Part shown: one piece after another, positions 43,401 through 56,300 of the stretch
Numbering within the stretch: position 1 is the first letter of the stretch
Layout: each line of letters opens with the position of its first letter
NCBI GenBank assembly: GCA_006937955.1
Contig: SSNP01000038.1
Span: 2,102,361-2,166,360, forward strand
DNA from: Pachypanchax playfairii
Taxonomy: Eukaryota; Chordata; Actinopteri; Cyprinodontiformes; Aplocheilidae
Reading direction: 5' to 3'
Length of the DNA: 64,000 nucleotides
Made by a program: the position numbers and the translations under genes
The notes under the pieces: model-generated
Database searches by the model: none
What the model was told of the DNA's origin: nothing
The model's input: only the letters and a program-made list of their open reading frames with translations

Positions 43401-46204
43401 TGGAGGGGGACATTCTTCACAGCTGGATGACGAGCTTTCCAGGCTGACCTTCTGCTTTGATCCCAAAACAAAACAAAGCATTAGCAGTGTTTTTTTTCTA
43501 TTTGCATCATTTCTGTGTGCGGTGACGTGTGCTGAAGAAGTACATCAATGCTCTGATGTTGTATTGCAGCGCTGAGTTTGGCCTGCAGGGTGAAGACGGT
43601 CTCCTGGAGCTCCACCAGCTGACTCCTTAGGGTGTCCTTCTCAGCCAGGATGCGGGCGATCATAGCCTGGGCCTCGTCTCGAGACAGGTAAGCCTGCAAA
43701 CATGGAAGGAATTCCCTTTTACACAACACTCAGTTTAGATGACCACGTACAGAAAAATCTCTGAGTCATGATTATGCTGTTAGGACAGATCGATTACAGA
43801 AAATATAATGACGTGACAATCAGAATGGAAAATGTGTCATGTCACACCCTTAACTTAAAAATAGAATATGAACATTTGAATCAAGTCTTGTTTGAAGAAG
43901 TGAGTTTAGGAGCTAGTTGAGACGTGTGGAATGCAGGAGGTTGAGCAAGCGGTGTCAGATTTCTGGACAAAAAGAAACTCAATATGGAAAATGATCAGCT
44001 GACATCCATCATTCACTCTCTCCAGTCATTGTGCGTTAAAAACGGTTCAGTGAGAATTTTGGAAAACTCATCGGACTTATGGATCTTATATATTAACTGT
44101 TTGATGGAGGCTTGTGTTCCTGTCTGCATCTCATTCAGTTTACTGTCAGAGAGTTAAACACACAGGTGTGTTGTGGTTACCATGGAGACCTTAATGAGGC
44201 TCCAGCAGCAGCTTTAACATTTCTTTTACAGTTCACACATTAAAATGTGGGATCTTTATTTAAGTTCAGATTATTGCTGCTTTCAGAGAATCTAAAATAT
44301 TAATTTTAATAATATAAAAGGAATACATATTTAATTTTTAAATATGTAATACTAAAAGTATTAAAAAGAAAATCTTGTGTAAATTTGGAGAAAAGCAGTG
44401 ATATACTGTATATTTGAGCTTTCTCATTAACTTTAGGTATTGCATAAGTTTGAGCTTTAGATTATTCCAAAAACTTTTTCTTGCACAAGATTCATCAGCT
44501 CTGTTGCAACTGAACGTGCACATAACAAGCATGTACCACTTATTCCAACCAGGAACTGTTAAATAAAACCCAGTGATCTGCTGCAGGTCTCCGCTCGGCT
44601 TCATGTCATCTGACTGCTTCTAAGGTGTGGGTGGATTGTGCATTTCATTCTTCTTGGCTTAACAGTGTTTAATTGCTATAAATAGCTCCTCCTGACGTTA
44701 CAGGAAAAGGTGCAGTGTGGTGTACTTTTCATTCTAAAAATATGGCAAATAACAACCAAATCATGTTCAGTATAGGTGTGTATCTGTTTCTCATCAGGCA
44801 AACAGAACTGATTCTGCTGTTATGTAACATTTAGACAAGTAAATAAATGAATAAAGAGAGGAAACCAGAGAACCCACACATGCACACGGAGAACATGCAC
44901 ACGCCATTTACAGATTCCTTGCTGAGTTTGTTTCAACTGAACCATAAAGATCTAAATGAGAAGAACGCTGCTTAGGAAACTGTTCAGGCAGCAGGTCTTA
45001 CCTGGTCTCTTTCTGCTTGAAGTTCTCTCATCTGGTTCTGGACTACAGTGGTCCTCTGCTGATGCATCTTACAGTCCAGAGACAGCTGCTGCACCTGAAG
45101 GCTCAGGTTTGCTTTTTGATCCAAAAGCTAAAAAAATCACAACATGGTACAAATTTACAACATTCAACAAGTTCTTGTTTTACATATGAACTGCTCTCTG
45201 GAAGCGTAACATTTTCCTAAAGTTTAAACATATTTGTACATGGTACATCCTTTGGAAGAAGAAGTTCCTATGATGGAGGACCTGTCCACAGCATGGTGAA
45301 CTTTGGAAGACAGGATTTTAAAAGGTCACGTTCCGTTTTAACCGTCTGATTAAATTTGCATGTTTTCCTGATTCAGAATGAAACATGAACGCATACAGGT
45401 GCACGTACCACTTGTTTATCTCTAAGCAATCTTTCGTTCTCTTCTCTGTAACACTTCAGCTGCTCTGCAAGCTCCACCTGACGGTCTATGGCCTCGGCCA
45501 GGTCCTGGGCCAGAATGTCCTGACGAGCCTGACAAGCAAAGGAGACAAGAACATGAAACAGCTGCTGACTTCTTTCATTCTGAACAACATCAGTGGAAAC
45601 TAGTAATATTTCCAATGAAACAGCAGAAGTGATTTAGGGATTCTTCTGACCGGATCCAGTTTCTGGGCCTTCTCTAGCTGCGAGCGCAGCATCCTGACTT
45701 CCTCCTGCAGTTTCGGGGTCTCAGGAGCAGAATTACATCGGAGCGAGCGCTGCTTCTGAATCTCGTTCTCCATCTGAACACTCTGGAGCTCAGACTGAAG
45801 CTGATACACCTGTACAACACAACATCAACACCTGTAATCAGGCTCATCGTGTTCACTATCAAGTCTTATAAACATATTGTAAAACAGATCATGGACATGT
45901 TCTCCATCTGTTTGTCTTATCTGACAGGATGTATTAGAAAGTCCCATTACATAACTTGGATAATTAAGAAGAAATCCTGTTGTGGTCATTTAAACTGTTT
46001 ATAACACACTCAGCTTCAGCTTGTAGAATCTGACAGGTGGTTTTTGTATTTCCTTGATTCTATCGTGTCTCTGACGCAGATGTAATTCCTTGACATCTGG
46101 TTCACCACGAACCAGATGGACAGCATTTCTCTTCCTTCACAAAGTCAAACTTTCAGTAGCTGTAAAAATCCTTTTGTGTTCATGTCACAAAATATATACA
46201 GTAT

Positions 46205-46303
<99 letters not shown>

Positions 46304-48894
46304 TTCTTGTTGAAGTTTGTTGAAGTTTCACAAATAAAAGAAATAATTGTTTTCAGCTCATCCCAGACGGAGCAGCTGGTTTGTTATAGACACGCTGGTG
46401 AAGTGAGATGAAGTGATTCAGTTTTTAAAGATTTATATTAATCCGTTTCTTTCCAACATAAGCTCCCTTCATCTGTGGTTCAACGTCAGACGGCGGGTTT
46501 TAATCCAGCTTTCAGACAGAATCTCATCACCTGCCAGGCGTTCAGGCTTTTTAAAGCAGAACAAAAAATATATATAATAACACAGTAATATTGTATCAAC
46601 TGTGCTGGAAGGTCACAGTTACATAAACAGTAGATTTCACTGCTGATTCAGTTATTGTAGCTTTTTAGTTGCTATTAATAAAAATGATTGTTTCTTTAGT
46701 CTTTAGCACTAGCGGTTTGTGTAGCAGCTGAGCTGCTGTCATGTTCAATGATAAACTGGAATTTGAGATTTCCAACTTTCAGCAGAAAAAAGAGAGAAGA
46801 CTTTAAGTAGAAACCAGAAGTCCCAGCTGGGATATAAAAACAACTGGGTAAAATACTGGACGTGGTTCTGTCTTAAATTCTTTGAATTCCTACTTTCAAA
46901 CCTTTTTATTTTTGATTCTATATTCAGTTCAGTTTTTATTTGAGTTTCTGTGGAATTAAATCAAATTTTAAAGCTTCTGTCTCAGATCCTCAGCAGCAGA
47001 GTTTAATAAGCTGGAGGAAGCGTGTGTGGACAGGGAAGTCTGGGCGTCCCCACTCAGACTGCTGCTTCCGCAACCCGAACCCGGATAAAGCAGAAGAAGA
47101 TGGACGGATGTCAGAAAAACCTACATTTTTTAAAGTACTTCAGTCATTTCATAGATCTCATAATGCAGCTTAAAAGGATTTTAGTGATGGAGTAAAAATG
47201 TCATTTGAGGTTGAATTTCTGCTGAATGATGCTGGATTGAGCAGATTTATTTAAAACACTGATACTGGAACAGACTGTGTCTCCAGCTGCTAGCAAAACA
47301 TTTACAAACCCTCATTTAAATTTGATGGAGTGTGTTGAGATGGAACAACATTCTCTTACAGGTAATATTCAACTTTTCAGATTTAAAATGATGTTTTAGT
47401 TTTATTATGATGCGTTTTACTACTTTACTAAACTGATTTGATATTGACAGAAGTGCTGGATTGTTGGATAACAGTTAAAAAGTCAAAAGTTGGTGCAGAC
47501 TGAGGAACCTGCACTTTCTATTGATTTGAACATGTTTGGATTTTATTTACTTGTTCTGTGAAATTCATCAAAACAGATAGAAATATTAAATTTTAGACTC
47601 AAATATTAAGTCATAAGAAATAATTTTGATTAAACACACAGATTACTGAAATTATAGGTTTGCAAACAGCATTGTAAATGCAGATGTTGTAATTTCAGTG
47701 TTTTCCAACATGCAGAGGAAAGTTTGATGGTTTTAAAGGACTTACCTGCAGATTCAGGTCATGGAGTCTCCCAGTCATGGCTGATTTCTCCTCGATGGTG
47801 ACGGTGTAACGTATATACAAATCACACTTTTCATCCTTCAACTTGGTAATTTCTCGATGCAAAGAGCTCAAGTGCCTCTGCAATCGTTCATTTTCAACCT
47901 GAATGTGTCTGGACTTCTCTTCCTGCTCCATCAGCTGTCCAATCTCTGACTCCAAGGATGTACAGCGTACACTCATTCTGCCAGCCTCACTGCGGGCCTC
48001 CTGCAGCTCGTTCTGCATCCCTGTTACTGCTCGGATTAGATACTCAGTCAGCTCTGAGTATTTAATCAGTCCTGAGAGAAGAGAAATGCAGTTCAGACAA
48101 ACTACATGTGAAACAGAAAGATGAAGAAGACCTTCAGCTACTGACCACTGAATCTAGATGGTTCTATGCTCGGCTTGCGTCCAGTAACTTGGGTGTACAG
48201 GGTTGGATAATGGATCATCAGACCCTCCAGCAGAGCTATGGCTCCATTCCTTCCCTGGTTCCTCAGCAGATCCAACATGTGACCTAAAAAGCAATAAAAT
48301 ATATGTTACTGTAAACATTCCAAACTGCTTATCTTTGATTTATCTGTAAACAATCAAAGGACAGTTCATATGCAAAATTCAAGGAATAACCAATCGTTGG
48401 TTTTATTTACAACAACAAACACACTAACAGAACAAAAACAAAGATCAGACATAACATCTTTTAAAGCAGGAAACATGTTGGTTTTAGAGATAAATGTGCT
48501 GCAGGGACTTTCTTTGTCTTGTTATGGCCAAAGTCAGTAAACACAAACCATGAGGATAAATCAGAATTTAAATATTCACGACTACAAACTGCAGATGGTT
48601 ACAGAGATCCTAAAAAACATGGTCAGGGTGTTTGTTTTACTAAAAAGATCCAAAATAAAAATCAAAATAAAGAAGCTTACTGGTTCTTATGCAGCGGTTA
48701 GTGAGGTTGCGATCTGAAAGGATCTCGTCTTCATCCACCTCTGTGAGAACCCTGGCCTGCCTCAGGTACGGGATCAAGATGCAGGGCCGAACTCCCAAAG
48801 AAATCCGATGCCGATTGTCATTAATCAGATCCCAGAGTTCCTCCTCACTCATCTCCTTCAGGTCTGGACCCTCAGGGACACACTCCCCCGCCAT
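37448..48894 (-). CDS. card14: CARD14 (CARMA2/bimp2) scaffold protein, complete, 20 coding exons
   Basis: CARMA-family MAGUK scaffold that nucleates BCL10-MALT1 to activate NF-kB in the cytosol (known for the family). Coding exons, 5' to 3': 48681-48894, 48146-48283, 47746-48071, 45651-45809, 45409-45528, 45002-45127, 43544-43693, 43335-43451, 43149-43249, 42761-42816, 42546-42606, 41977-42193, 41772-41898, 40218-40458, 40041-40104, 39831-39951, 39559-39723, 39000-39118, 38584-38699, 37448-37655. They sum to 2946 bp with every phase closing: 981 aa against about 1004 in human. Seen: a CARD in exons 1-2 (residues ~12-105, with PYLRQARVL), coiled coil in exons 3-7 (~119-411), a Ser-rich linker, PDZ in exons 12-13 (SFQGDALLTQLSIIGGN), SH3 in exon 14 (GDSFYIRVNF), and a guanylate-kinase-like domain in exons 17-20 ending VWVEPDLW. 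The start MAGEC is preferred over an upstream in-frame Met because it fits the family N-terminus. PDZ and GUK wording matches CARD14 better than CARD9/10/11. All introns are GT-AG as modelled. Exact splice choices are inferred. Confidence 0.93.
37894..38470. repeat. 14-15 bp GTTAGCGT minisatellite in the last card14 intron
   Basis: About 40 tandem copies of GTTAGCGTTTAGAG and variants (CT for TT, GTGTAAGAG, GTGCAGAG, occasional GTTAGCAT). The array is interrupted by 35 unknown bases. Variants alternate in higher-order blocks, for example GCGTCTAGAAG, GCGTTTAGAG, GCGTCTAGAG. It ends in GGGTTAGGGTT. It lies wholly within the intron between coding exons 19 and 20. Confidence 0.92.
38185..38219. 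other. assembly gap (35 N)
   Basis: Run of unknown bases inside the GTTAGCGT minisatellite. The true array length is therefore unknown and probably collapsed. No coding exon is affected. Confidence 0.98.
46202..46305. repeat. (TTTA)n microsatellite in card14 intron 3
   Basis: About 26 uninterrupted copies of the tetranucleotide ATTT between coding exons 3 and 4. Open frames read across it (poly Ile/Tyr/Leu/Phe) are artefacts. Confidence 0.97.
46985..47110 (+). mobile_element. 5'-truncated LINE 3' end (RTE/Rex3-like)
   Basis: The segment reads like the C-terminal coding end and tail of a fish RTE-type non-LTR retrotransposon: GCTGGAGGAAGCGTGTGTGG, then GGGAAGTCTGGGCGTCC, GACTGCTGCTTCCGCAACCC, and a GATAAAGCAGAAGAAGATGG tail. 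I recognise this ending from many teleost sequences; the family name is from memory. It lies inside card14 intron 3, antisense to the gene. 5' truncation is expected for target-primed insertion. Confidence 0.72.
48146..48894 (-). other. card14: card14 CARD-encoding exons 1-2
   Basis: Exon 1 (48681-48894) encodes the start and helices 1-4 of the death-fold CARD (EELWDLINDNRHRISLGV, then PYLRQARVLTEVDEDEIL). Exon 2 (48146-48283) completes it with GHMLDLLRNQGRNGAIALLE-like sequence and ends in SRFSG. The last glycine codon is split by the intron after its first base. Human Gly117, a site of inherited CARD14 mutations, sits at the equivalent exon end, so junction and phase look conserved (human position from memory). 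Confidence 0.9.
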
Positions 48895-48954
48895 CCCGCG
48901 TGCGTTTGAAGAGTCAGAGTTCAGATGGAGCAGGTGAAATCCAAACACAGTTTA

Positions 48955-49035
48955 CTAAGACAGCAGACTGAATGGAATAGTGTCATAGAAGGGACCAGCT
49001 TGTTTCTCCGCCCTGTGGCTGTTTGTTCCAAAGCA

Positions 49036-49071
<36 letters not shown>

Positions 49072-49199
49072 GGCGTGTAGGAAAAACCTGCATGACGAGA
49101 ACTTTGTGATGCAGTAGAGCGAGAGGCCGGGCCTCGGTGAGAGCACAAATACATGATAATAAAAACACAGACGGGTTTTCACAAAATCAGTTAAAACAC
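48955..49199 (-). promoter_or_regulatory. card14 upstream region
   Basis: The 60-300 bp upstream of the card14 ATG contain no repeat except a (GT)n tract at 49044-49071, and include a GAGAGGCCGGGCC GC-rich patch near 49120. The position suits a 5' UTR or proximal promoter, but no TATA box, initiator or splice acceptor is decisive. Confidence 0.25.
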
Positions 49200-49201
49200 A
49201 T

Positions 49202-49271
<70 letters not shown>

Positions 49272-49299
49272 GTGCGCGTGCGCGCGCGCACGCGCACAC

Positions 49300-49379
<80 letters not shown>

Positions 49380-49390
49380 GTGCGCGCGCG

Positions 49391-49445
<55 letters not shown>
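49199..49445. repeat. (CA)n with internal (CG)n blocks
   Basis: Nearly 250 bp of alternating purine-pyrimidine: (CA)n interrupted by GCGTGCGCGTGCGCGCGC-type blocks near 49268-49300 and 49378-49400. It abuts copy 7 of the (CA)-bounded repeat. Such tracts have high Z-DNA potential (established property). Confidence 0.97.
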
Positions 49446-49735
49446 GTGTGTTTTGGTATCCTTATGGGGACCGTCCATTGACTTCCATTGATTTTAGTAA
49501 CTAGATTTATACCTAACCCAAACCCTTTTCCTAACCTTAACCATTACTGATCTATAACTAACCCTAAGACTAACTAAAACTCTATTCACACCATACCTAT
49601 AAACCTAACCCCTAACCCTAAAAAGGGGAGTCCCCCTCATGGGGACCAGGCTTCGGTCCCCACAAGAACCCTCGGACCCCAGAAAGATAGTAAAAGTCAG
49701 GAAACGGGTCCCCAGGAGGTCAGAAATACAAACCC

Positions 49736-49736
<1 letters not shown>
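49444..49736 (+). repeat. (CA)-bounded dispersed repeat, copy 7
   Basis: Long-form copy from AAGTGTGTTTTGGTATCC to CAGAAATACAAACCC. It includes the GGGGACCAGGCTTCGGTCCCC hairpin and the 16-bp insert lacking in copies 1 and 3. Flanked on both sides by (CA)n, and 0.5-0.8 kb upstream of the card14 start. Confidence 0.93.
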
Positions 49737-49911
<175 letters not shown>

Positions 49912-52900
49912 ACAATAACTGAGTAAGCCACAGTTACTTTAGTCTCTTACATCCAGTTAATCTGTAATATCTGTTTGATTTTCACAGTAAATTCATTATC
50001 CAGTCATAAATATGAAAACTCTGCTTTACTGTATCGTTGGTTGAACACAGACCGGTTTAAATAAATGATTGTATTCTGAGGTATTGATGAAAGAAGGACC
50101 TTTAGGGTAACAAAGAAACTTTAGAGGACATTTGAGCTCAGCTTAATAATTTCTAATCACAGTAAAGTAAACACGCGTCCTGTAACACAGACAGGAGCAA
50201 ACACGAAACGCTGAAGAGCAAAGTCCTCGGCTACAGAAGGAAATAACGCTCAGGACAATGTGTTTTTGTTATTCAAACACATGGTTCTTATACGTGGATC
50301 TACTGTTTGCTGTATCGTAAAGGAGGATGTAAACACATGGAGGCTGCTAAGGCAACTTACTGTAAACAATATCACAAGCTTCATAGAAAAGTCTTTTAAC
50401 TGTAAAACTAAAAAACATAAAAATGACAGAAATAAATAAATGATTTTAAACAAAAAGCTGGATTTGTGCTATTGAGTTGAAAGAGAAATGGATCGAGCTG
50501 CAGTTTCTCATCGTGCATGAGTTCATCTCACATTCAGAAGTGAAGCATTATAAAGTTTACAAACCCAGGATCATTGACTCAGATACTTCTGGTCTGTGTC
50601 TACAAACCTGAAAAGTACATGTTCCAGTATTCTGTAACCTAACCAGCTTCTGTCAACAATACAGGGCCTGATTACAGCCTTCTTATCACGCCACACAATG
50701 AAGGTGACTGAATACTACAAAGAATCTTCCTATAAAACCCAGTGGAGTAACACTGAATCCATCCCATAATCAGTTCTGTTCTCATGCATTCAGCTGCTGT
50801 ATACTGAAACTATACACACATTAGCACGTCATTTTAAGGTTGACTATCAACATCACCTCAAAGAACAAAGTTAACTCTGATCACTCAGGTGGAAACATGT
50901 CAGCTGTTTTTTGTTTTGTTTTATTTATTTGCGTTATGTTACGTACAAGACGCCGTCACTAAAACCCTCACAGGAAGCTGGGAGAGATTTTTAAGCATCA
51001 AACATGTTCCTGTTGGATTAATTTTTCATTTAATCAGTAACTTGACTCAGTAAAGTCTGATACTGTTTACAGCTGAAGGAATTCAGAGACGGATAGTAAA
51101 TAAACATCTAAATAATCAGAGTTTACTGGTTACAACACAGTAAATAGGACTTATTAAATGTCTTTTAATAATTATATTTCAGCTTTTAGTTTTTAAGAGA
51201 AACCACAAATGTACTTCATTCCTCTTTCAATATTTTGGATGTGAAAATCTGTAAGAAAAAACTTTCACTGAGGCAACGATTCCTCTAACAAGCTGGGCTT
51301 TTATTTTCTTTACTAATTTTGGGAGCTGATTTGTAAAATAATCTCCATGTTGCTCCGTCACATCACATTGATTCCCAGTTGTCTATCAGCCATCAGTGAG
51401 TCCTGGTCGGGTGGAGAAGTCAGGATTCTATCAGGTTCTGGTTCAGGTCCACCCACCTGGATCAGGTCTTTGTCCGTTTTACTTGTGTCTCTGATTATGA
51501 GGCATTTTTCAGTGAACAGGAGAATCCAGATTCACTACATCCAAACAGCAACAAAACAACAGATTTTATTTAAAAAAAGACAGACTTTTTTTTTTATTTT
51601 GGAGTGAAATTTGGAGACCAGGACAAACCAGGTGCATCTCATTCAGTTACCAGGTCAATGCTGAAAACCTGAACAAGGACTCGATGTGAATCAGTTTAAC
51701 TTCTTCGTTTCACCAGGAGGATTTAAAGATCTGAGACAGATCTTCACTGACTCTCACACTGCAGAAGATTTTTCTACTTACTTAATTTAAGTCATTTGAA
51801 CAATTCAGCCTTCTCCCTTTAACCCCAAAGTTTAAAAGTTGCTCTTAATCTAAATGTTTGAGTTTGTATTTCATTTTTAACCCTTAACAGACATGAGCAG
51901 CAAAGTAACACGTGAGAGCTGAAGACATGAAGAGAAGATAAAAGACAGAGAAAAGATGATGAGAGAACACGAAGGCTGGAAGAAAAAAAAACTACCAAAA
52001 AACTTCAAGCAGCACAAGGAGAAAATACAAAAAGCGTAAATATTTAAACCAACATACTGTATTTGTTGTGTTGTTTGTTGTGTGTGGGTGAATTGTCGTG
52101 GGATGAACTCTGTAATGAGGGTCAGAAGTCCACCAGAAACCAGAGACAGGAGACTGTCCAGAGTCCCGGAACAACACAAGACCTGTAAATGTTTGATTTT
52201 TAATATTTTATGATGCGGAGTGTGACTGAACAGTGCCGGTCCAAATACTGTAGTAATGAAAAAATCTGATATGGTGGTAATCCAGTCAGTTCTCAAAGGA
52301 AACAAAGAAACATGAAACCTGCTCCATCGTTCTGGACGGACACGAGGTGGAAACCGTTTATTAGACTGAATAACTCGCTTCAAGACGTTTGAGACAGAAA
52401 GGCCTCGGGAACGCGCTCTGAACACGAGGTTCTCTCAAGACCTCTTGGAAAGTTGTTCTATTATTGGCACGTTTGGAGAATGAAGTTCCACAGCATTTCA
52501 TAGAGCAGAGTCGGAAGTGTTGAAATAATTTACTCTGATCATGTAGAGCCAGAGATCCTCGCTGCAGCTTGGTTCTGTTGTTATTTTAAATATGTGTGAA
52601 AACAAACCTTTAAAAAAACATCTACATTGTTTTATCTCTCAATATCTCAGAAAGGTACAAATATGTAATAGAACCCATGTGAGAGGTTAAATGTTTAACT
52701 TTGTTGAACATCAAATACTTTACTCTTTTAGTAAAAACATGAAAAGGTCACTTAATGTGTGAAAAACAAACACAGAGCTGCATCAGATCTGAGATAAAAC
52801 CAGAACCAGGACTGACTTCTGAACTGTGTTCCATGTTTATCAGCTGTTTATCGCTGACTCAGCTGTGATATTATATCTTTTGAAACTTTGCATCATGACG

Positions 52901-53182
52901 TATATAAACTGATTCCTTGAACAGTAAAAACCCTTTTTGAGTAAATTTTTTAGTTCTTGAATTATTGAACAATAAATTATAAAATAAAACAGTTTATTTT
53001 TAAGTATATGAGATTTAACTTGTTCCAAACAGCAACAGGAAATACACAGTGAACATCAGACAGAGTTTAGAGATTAAACCTTATCTAAAGTGTACTACTG
53101 AATGTGTTATTTAGAAACTTTACAGATATTACTATCATAAGTTTTTAGGAATACGCTGTGAAATCAAGTGAATTTAGTTCCA
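49912..53182. other. intergenic interval between card14 and ccdc40
   Basis: AT-rich sequence between the card14 upstream repeats and the ccdc40 3' end. No coding exon is recognised. A 182-codon minus-strand ORF (51877-52425) has low-complexity Phe/Ser/Leu composition in its second half and no recognisable domain. A CpG-richer patch near 52310-52430 could be a distal 5' exon or promoter. GAA and EIF4A3, which separate the two genes in human, are not seen. Confidence 0.5.
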
Positions 53183-53202
53183 TTTATTTCATATTTTTTA
53201 TT
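53183..53202 (-). terminator. candidate ccdc40 poly(A) signals
   Basis: Two AATAAA hexamers on the minus strand (TTTATT at 53183-53188 and 53197-53202), 170-190 bp beyond the ccdc40 stop. Confidence 0.38.
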
Positions 53203-53372
53203 TCTGGGCAGGTTACAGTCTAAATCAAACTTTTAGTTTATTAGATACAATTAATATTTTCAAGCAAATTAAAATGTAATTTTACTTTGAAATATTTTCA
53301 AACATTTCCAGACACAGCAAACATAATGTGATGCTCATTCTAGTGTAATCTTTCTCTCTCACTGTAAGAGAC

Positions 53373-56300
53373 CTACAGCAGGGAGATTTGTCTGTATGCG
53401 TTCACTGCTCGGGACACCTTGTGCAGCGCCCCCTGGTGTTGAGGGAACTCCACACACACGTCCTGTAACATGGAGCCGACAGCATCCAGTCGTTCCTGCT
53501 GACTCTGCAGAGCAGCTCCTACTGTGTCACTGCTGGATGAGAGTCTGTAGCTGCCCTCGCAAACCTCACGCAACTTCTTGCTTCGATGCTGCAGAGCAGT
53601 TAAATGAACTTGTTTCTACAGAGAGATGAAAAAAAGATGAAGAACACGAGTGTTTTTATATTTTTGGAGGTTTGCAACAGAAAAATGTAAGAACACTATT
53701 ATTAGTAACAGAGTGGATTCCAGGAGAGGAAACTTGCCAGTCAATGAACTAAGTCTACCAAGAAAAACCGTGTGTCACCACACCTTCATCTGAGCTACTG
53801 TACAACAATCAGACAGATGAGTCACAGATTGTGCAACTTTCAGTTCTGATGATTGAGACATACCAGTTATTCTTTTTTTATTAAGTTATTCTTGTTAGAA
53901 TACAAAGACAAAGGTTCATATCTATAAATATACAAACCAGTGTAACTTTAAACAAAAACCAAACCTTTAAAAAGAAAAATAAATAGATGAAAACCTGATC
54001 AAAGGGTTTTACCGTGTCCTTGTTGTCCTGGAGGGTTTCAAACTCAGAGTCTAGATTTTGGCTGGTGCGGGTCAGCTCTGTTACTTCCTGCTTCTGCTGC
54101 AGAATCTTTTCACTCAGACTTTCTTTGTTCCTTTCGAGCCCCCAGACCACCTGCGTACAGTCTGCAACTTCCTGCAGACATATGTTTAAGAGTAACATGC
54201 AACATGTACTATTGCAGGATATGAACAGCTGGGTTCTCCTACCTTGTGTGCTCTCTGAATCCCACGCTTCAGGCCTTCTATGGAGCGCTTCAGCTCAGCT
54301 GCTGTGAGGTCTCTGGGTGAGCTTCGGGTCAAGGCCTCCTTACGCAGAAGGACGTGCTCTCTCTTTGCAACAACTGCCTCACTTTCCCTCATCAGATGCT
54401 CCTGTTGTTTATTTAACTGGCTGATTCGCAGCTGCACACACACAGTTGCATTTGAAGGTGAGGTAACGAAATAAATGCTAAAACATCCAGCGTTAATGCA
54501 ACTGCCTGATGCAAAAGGTGTAAAATGAAGCTTATAAATGAACCATTAATAAACTGCAAAGCTGATCAAATTGAAAAAAAACAACATGTTTTTTTGGGGG
54601 GGTGTGACCTTATTCTGATTGTTGGTGAGTTTGATTCTGTGGTTTCAAATCATCTCTGTTTTTCAAAATAAGACAACAACTGTTTACAGCAAGTAGGACA
54701 CTAACAACAAGCACTTCACACAATCTTATTCGTCAGAACTTTTTATTTTAACTTTAATTTACATTCATGAAGTTTTATTTTTAAATTTTGCTGTTTTTTA
54801 GATTAACTTATCGACATTCTGTAAATACAAAAATCATTTGGCTATAAAAAGCACAAGAACTGCAACCAAAAACAAACAGAACGATATGAGCTCGGTATCT
54901 GTTTACCGTCTCTTTCATCAACACATTGAACTCAAAGTTTTTACCTCCATACGGTGGATTTCTGCCTTTATCTTCTGGATTTCATCCTGGTAAATCTCAG
55001 ATTCTAGAGTGGAGCGAGTCTCCTTTAAGATCTGGATCCGTCTCTCCCACAGCATGATCTGTTGACTGTAGGACACACGTGTAAAAACATACACACAAAA
55101 CAGAACATGTGTATCATAACACATGTTTAAAAGGATGAGCTGTGAACCTAATGTTACTTAAATGATGAAATGTTTAATAACTGATACAGGAGTGAAATAA
55201 AGGATGTTAAGATAAAAGGAGATAAATGAGTGACTGACTCCGCCTCCTCATGACTCTTCTGAAGCATCTCGTTTTCTTCCTGCATCTTCTCAGCTTTCAT
55301 CTGAATGTTAATCGACTCCCACTCGGCCTCCTGACAACATTAATCAAAGTTCATTAATACAATTTACACATCTGAACAAAAGTGACATATTTAGGTTGAA
55401 ACCATGTTCTGCCTTGAGCTTGTGAACAAAGTCTGTCTCCATCAACATGTTCTCCAGTTCCAGAGCCTGACTCAGCTGCTCGTTCCTGCTCAGAAGGTCA
55501 CAGAGCTTCTCTACGTCTCTCTTCAGGATCTTCAGGTTCTTCTCCAGTTCTCCTGTCTCTCGTTCTTCTTGTTCAATCTGCCCTAGTAAACATTAGGGTC
55601 AAAGCTTGTTTAGTATACAGATATTACTGCTTGATATCTTCGGTTTACTGATATGGACTAACATTTAACTAACAGCAGACGTTATGGTCTGTATACTGTA
55701 CGTGTGCATACTCTCTAAACGGATTCTCTTCTGCTGCATTGCGTTGTGTTCCTTCTGCAGTTTGTGCATCATCCAGCTGTTGGCGTCCAAGTCCTTCGTC
55801 AGTCCCACTAACTCTTCCAGTTGCAGCAACCAGAGCTGCTGGTCATTCTTAATGTTGGCTGCTAACTCTTCAATCTGAGATGTTATTGCATAGACTTTTA
55901 TTTGTAGAGGACTCAGGTCTTCATGCTGAGAACGAGGACACACAAATCACCAATTTATCTTGAATTTTTTTTAGTTTCATTTACTTCTAACATGCAGCTT
56001 CTACTGAAACTGAAGTCTTTCACAGTAACGTCTTCATAATGAGAATGAACTGAGAGGTTGTGAATGTTCTCTCACCCCAGTGTTAGCCACGATGATCGAA
56101 ATCTTGCTTTTCAGGTTGCTGATTATTCCTTGTTTCTTTTCAATGGTTTGAGCAGTGGCAGAAAACTTGGTCTCATATGAAGTCAGTAACTTGTTGTACT
56201 TAGTGATCTCCTCATCCAGAGCTTCTTGGGTGAGAGTCAGACGGTTGATCTCTTGGCTGATCTTTTGACTCTCCAACTTCACTGAAAACAGGTCGTTTTC

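Noticed and set aside
46090..46323. ORFs with poly Ile-Tyr-Leu-Phe
   Set aside because: Read-through of (TTTA)n inside a card14 intron.
51877..52425. 182-codon minus-strand ORF
   Set aside because: Longest non-repeat ORF, but low-complexity, no domain, no matching splice structure, and it lies between two fully modelled genes.
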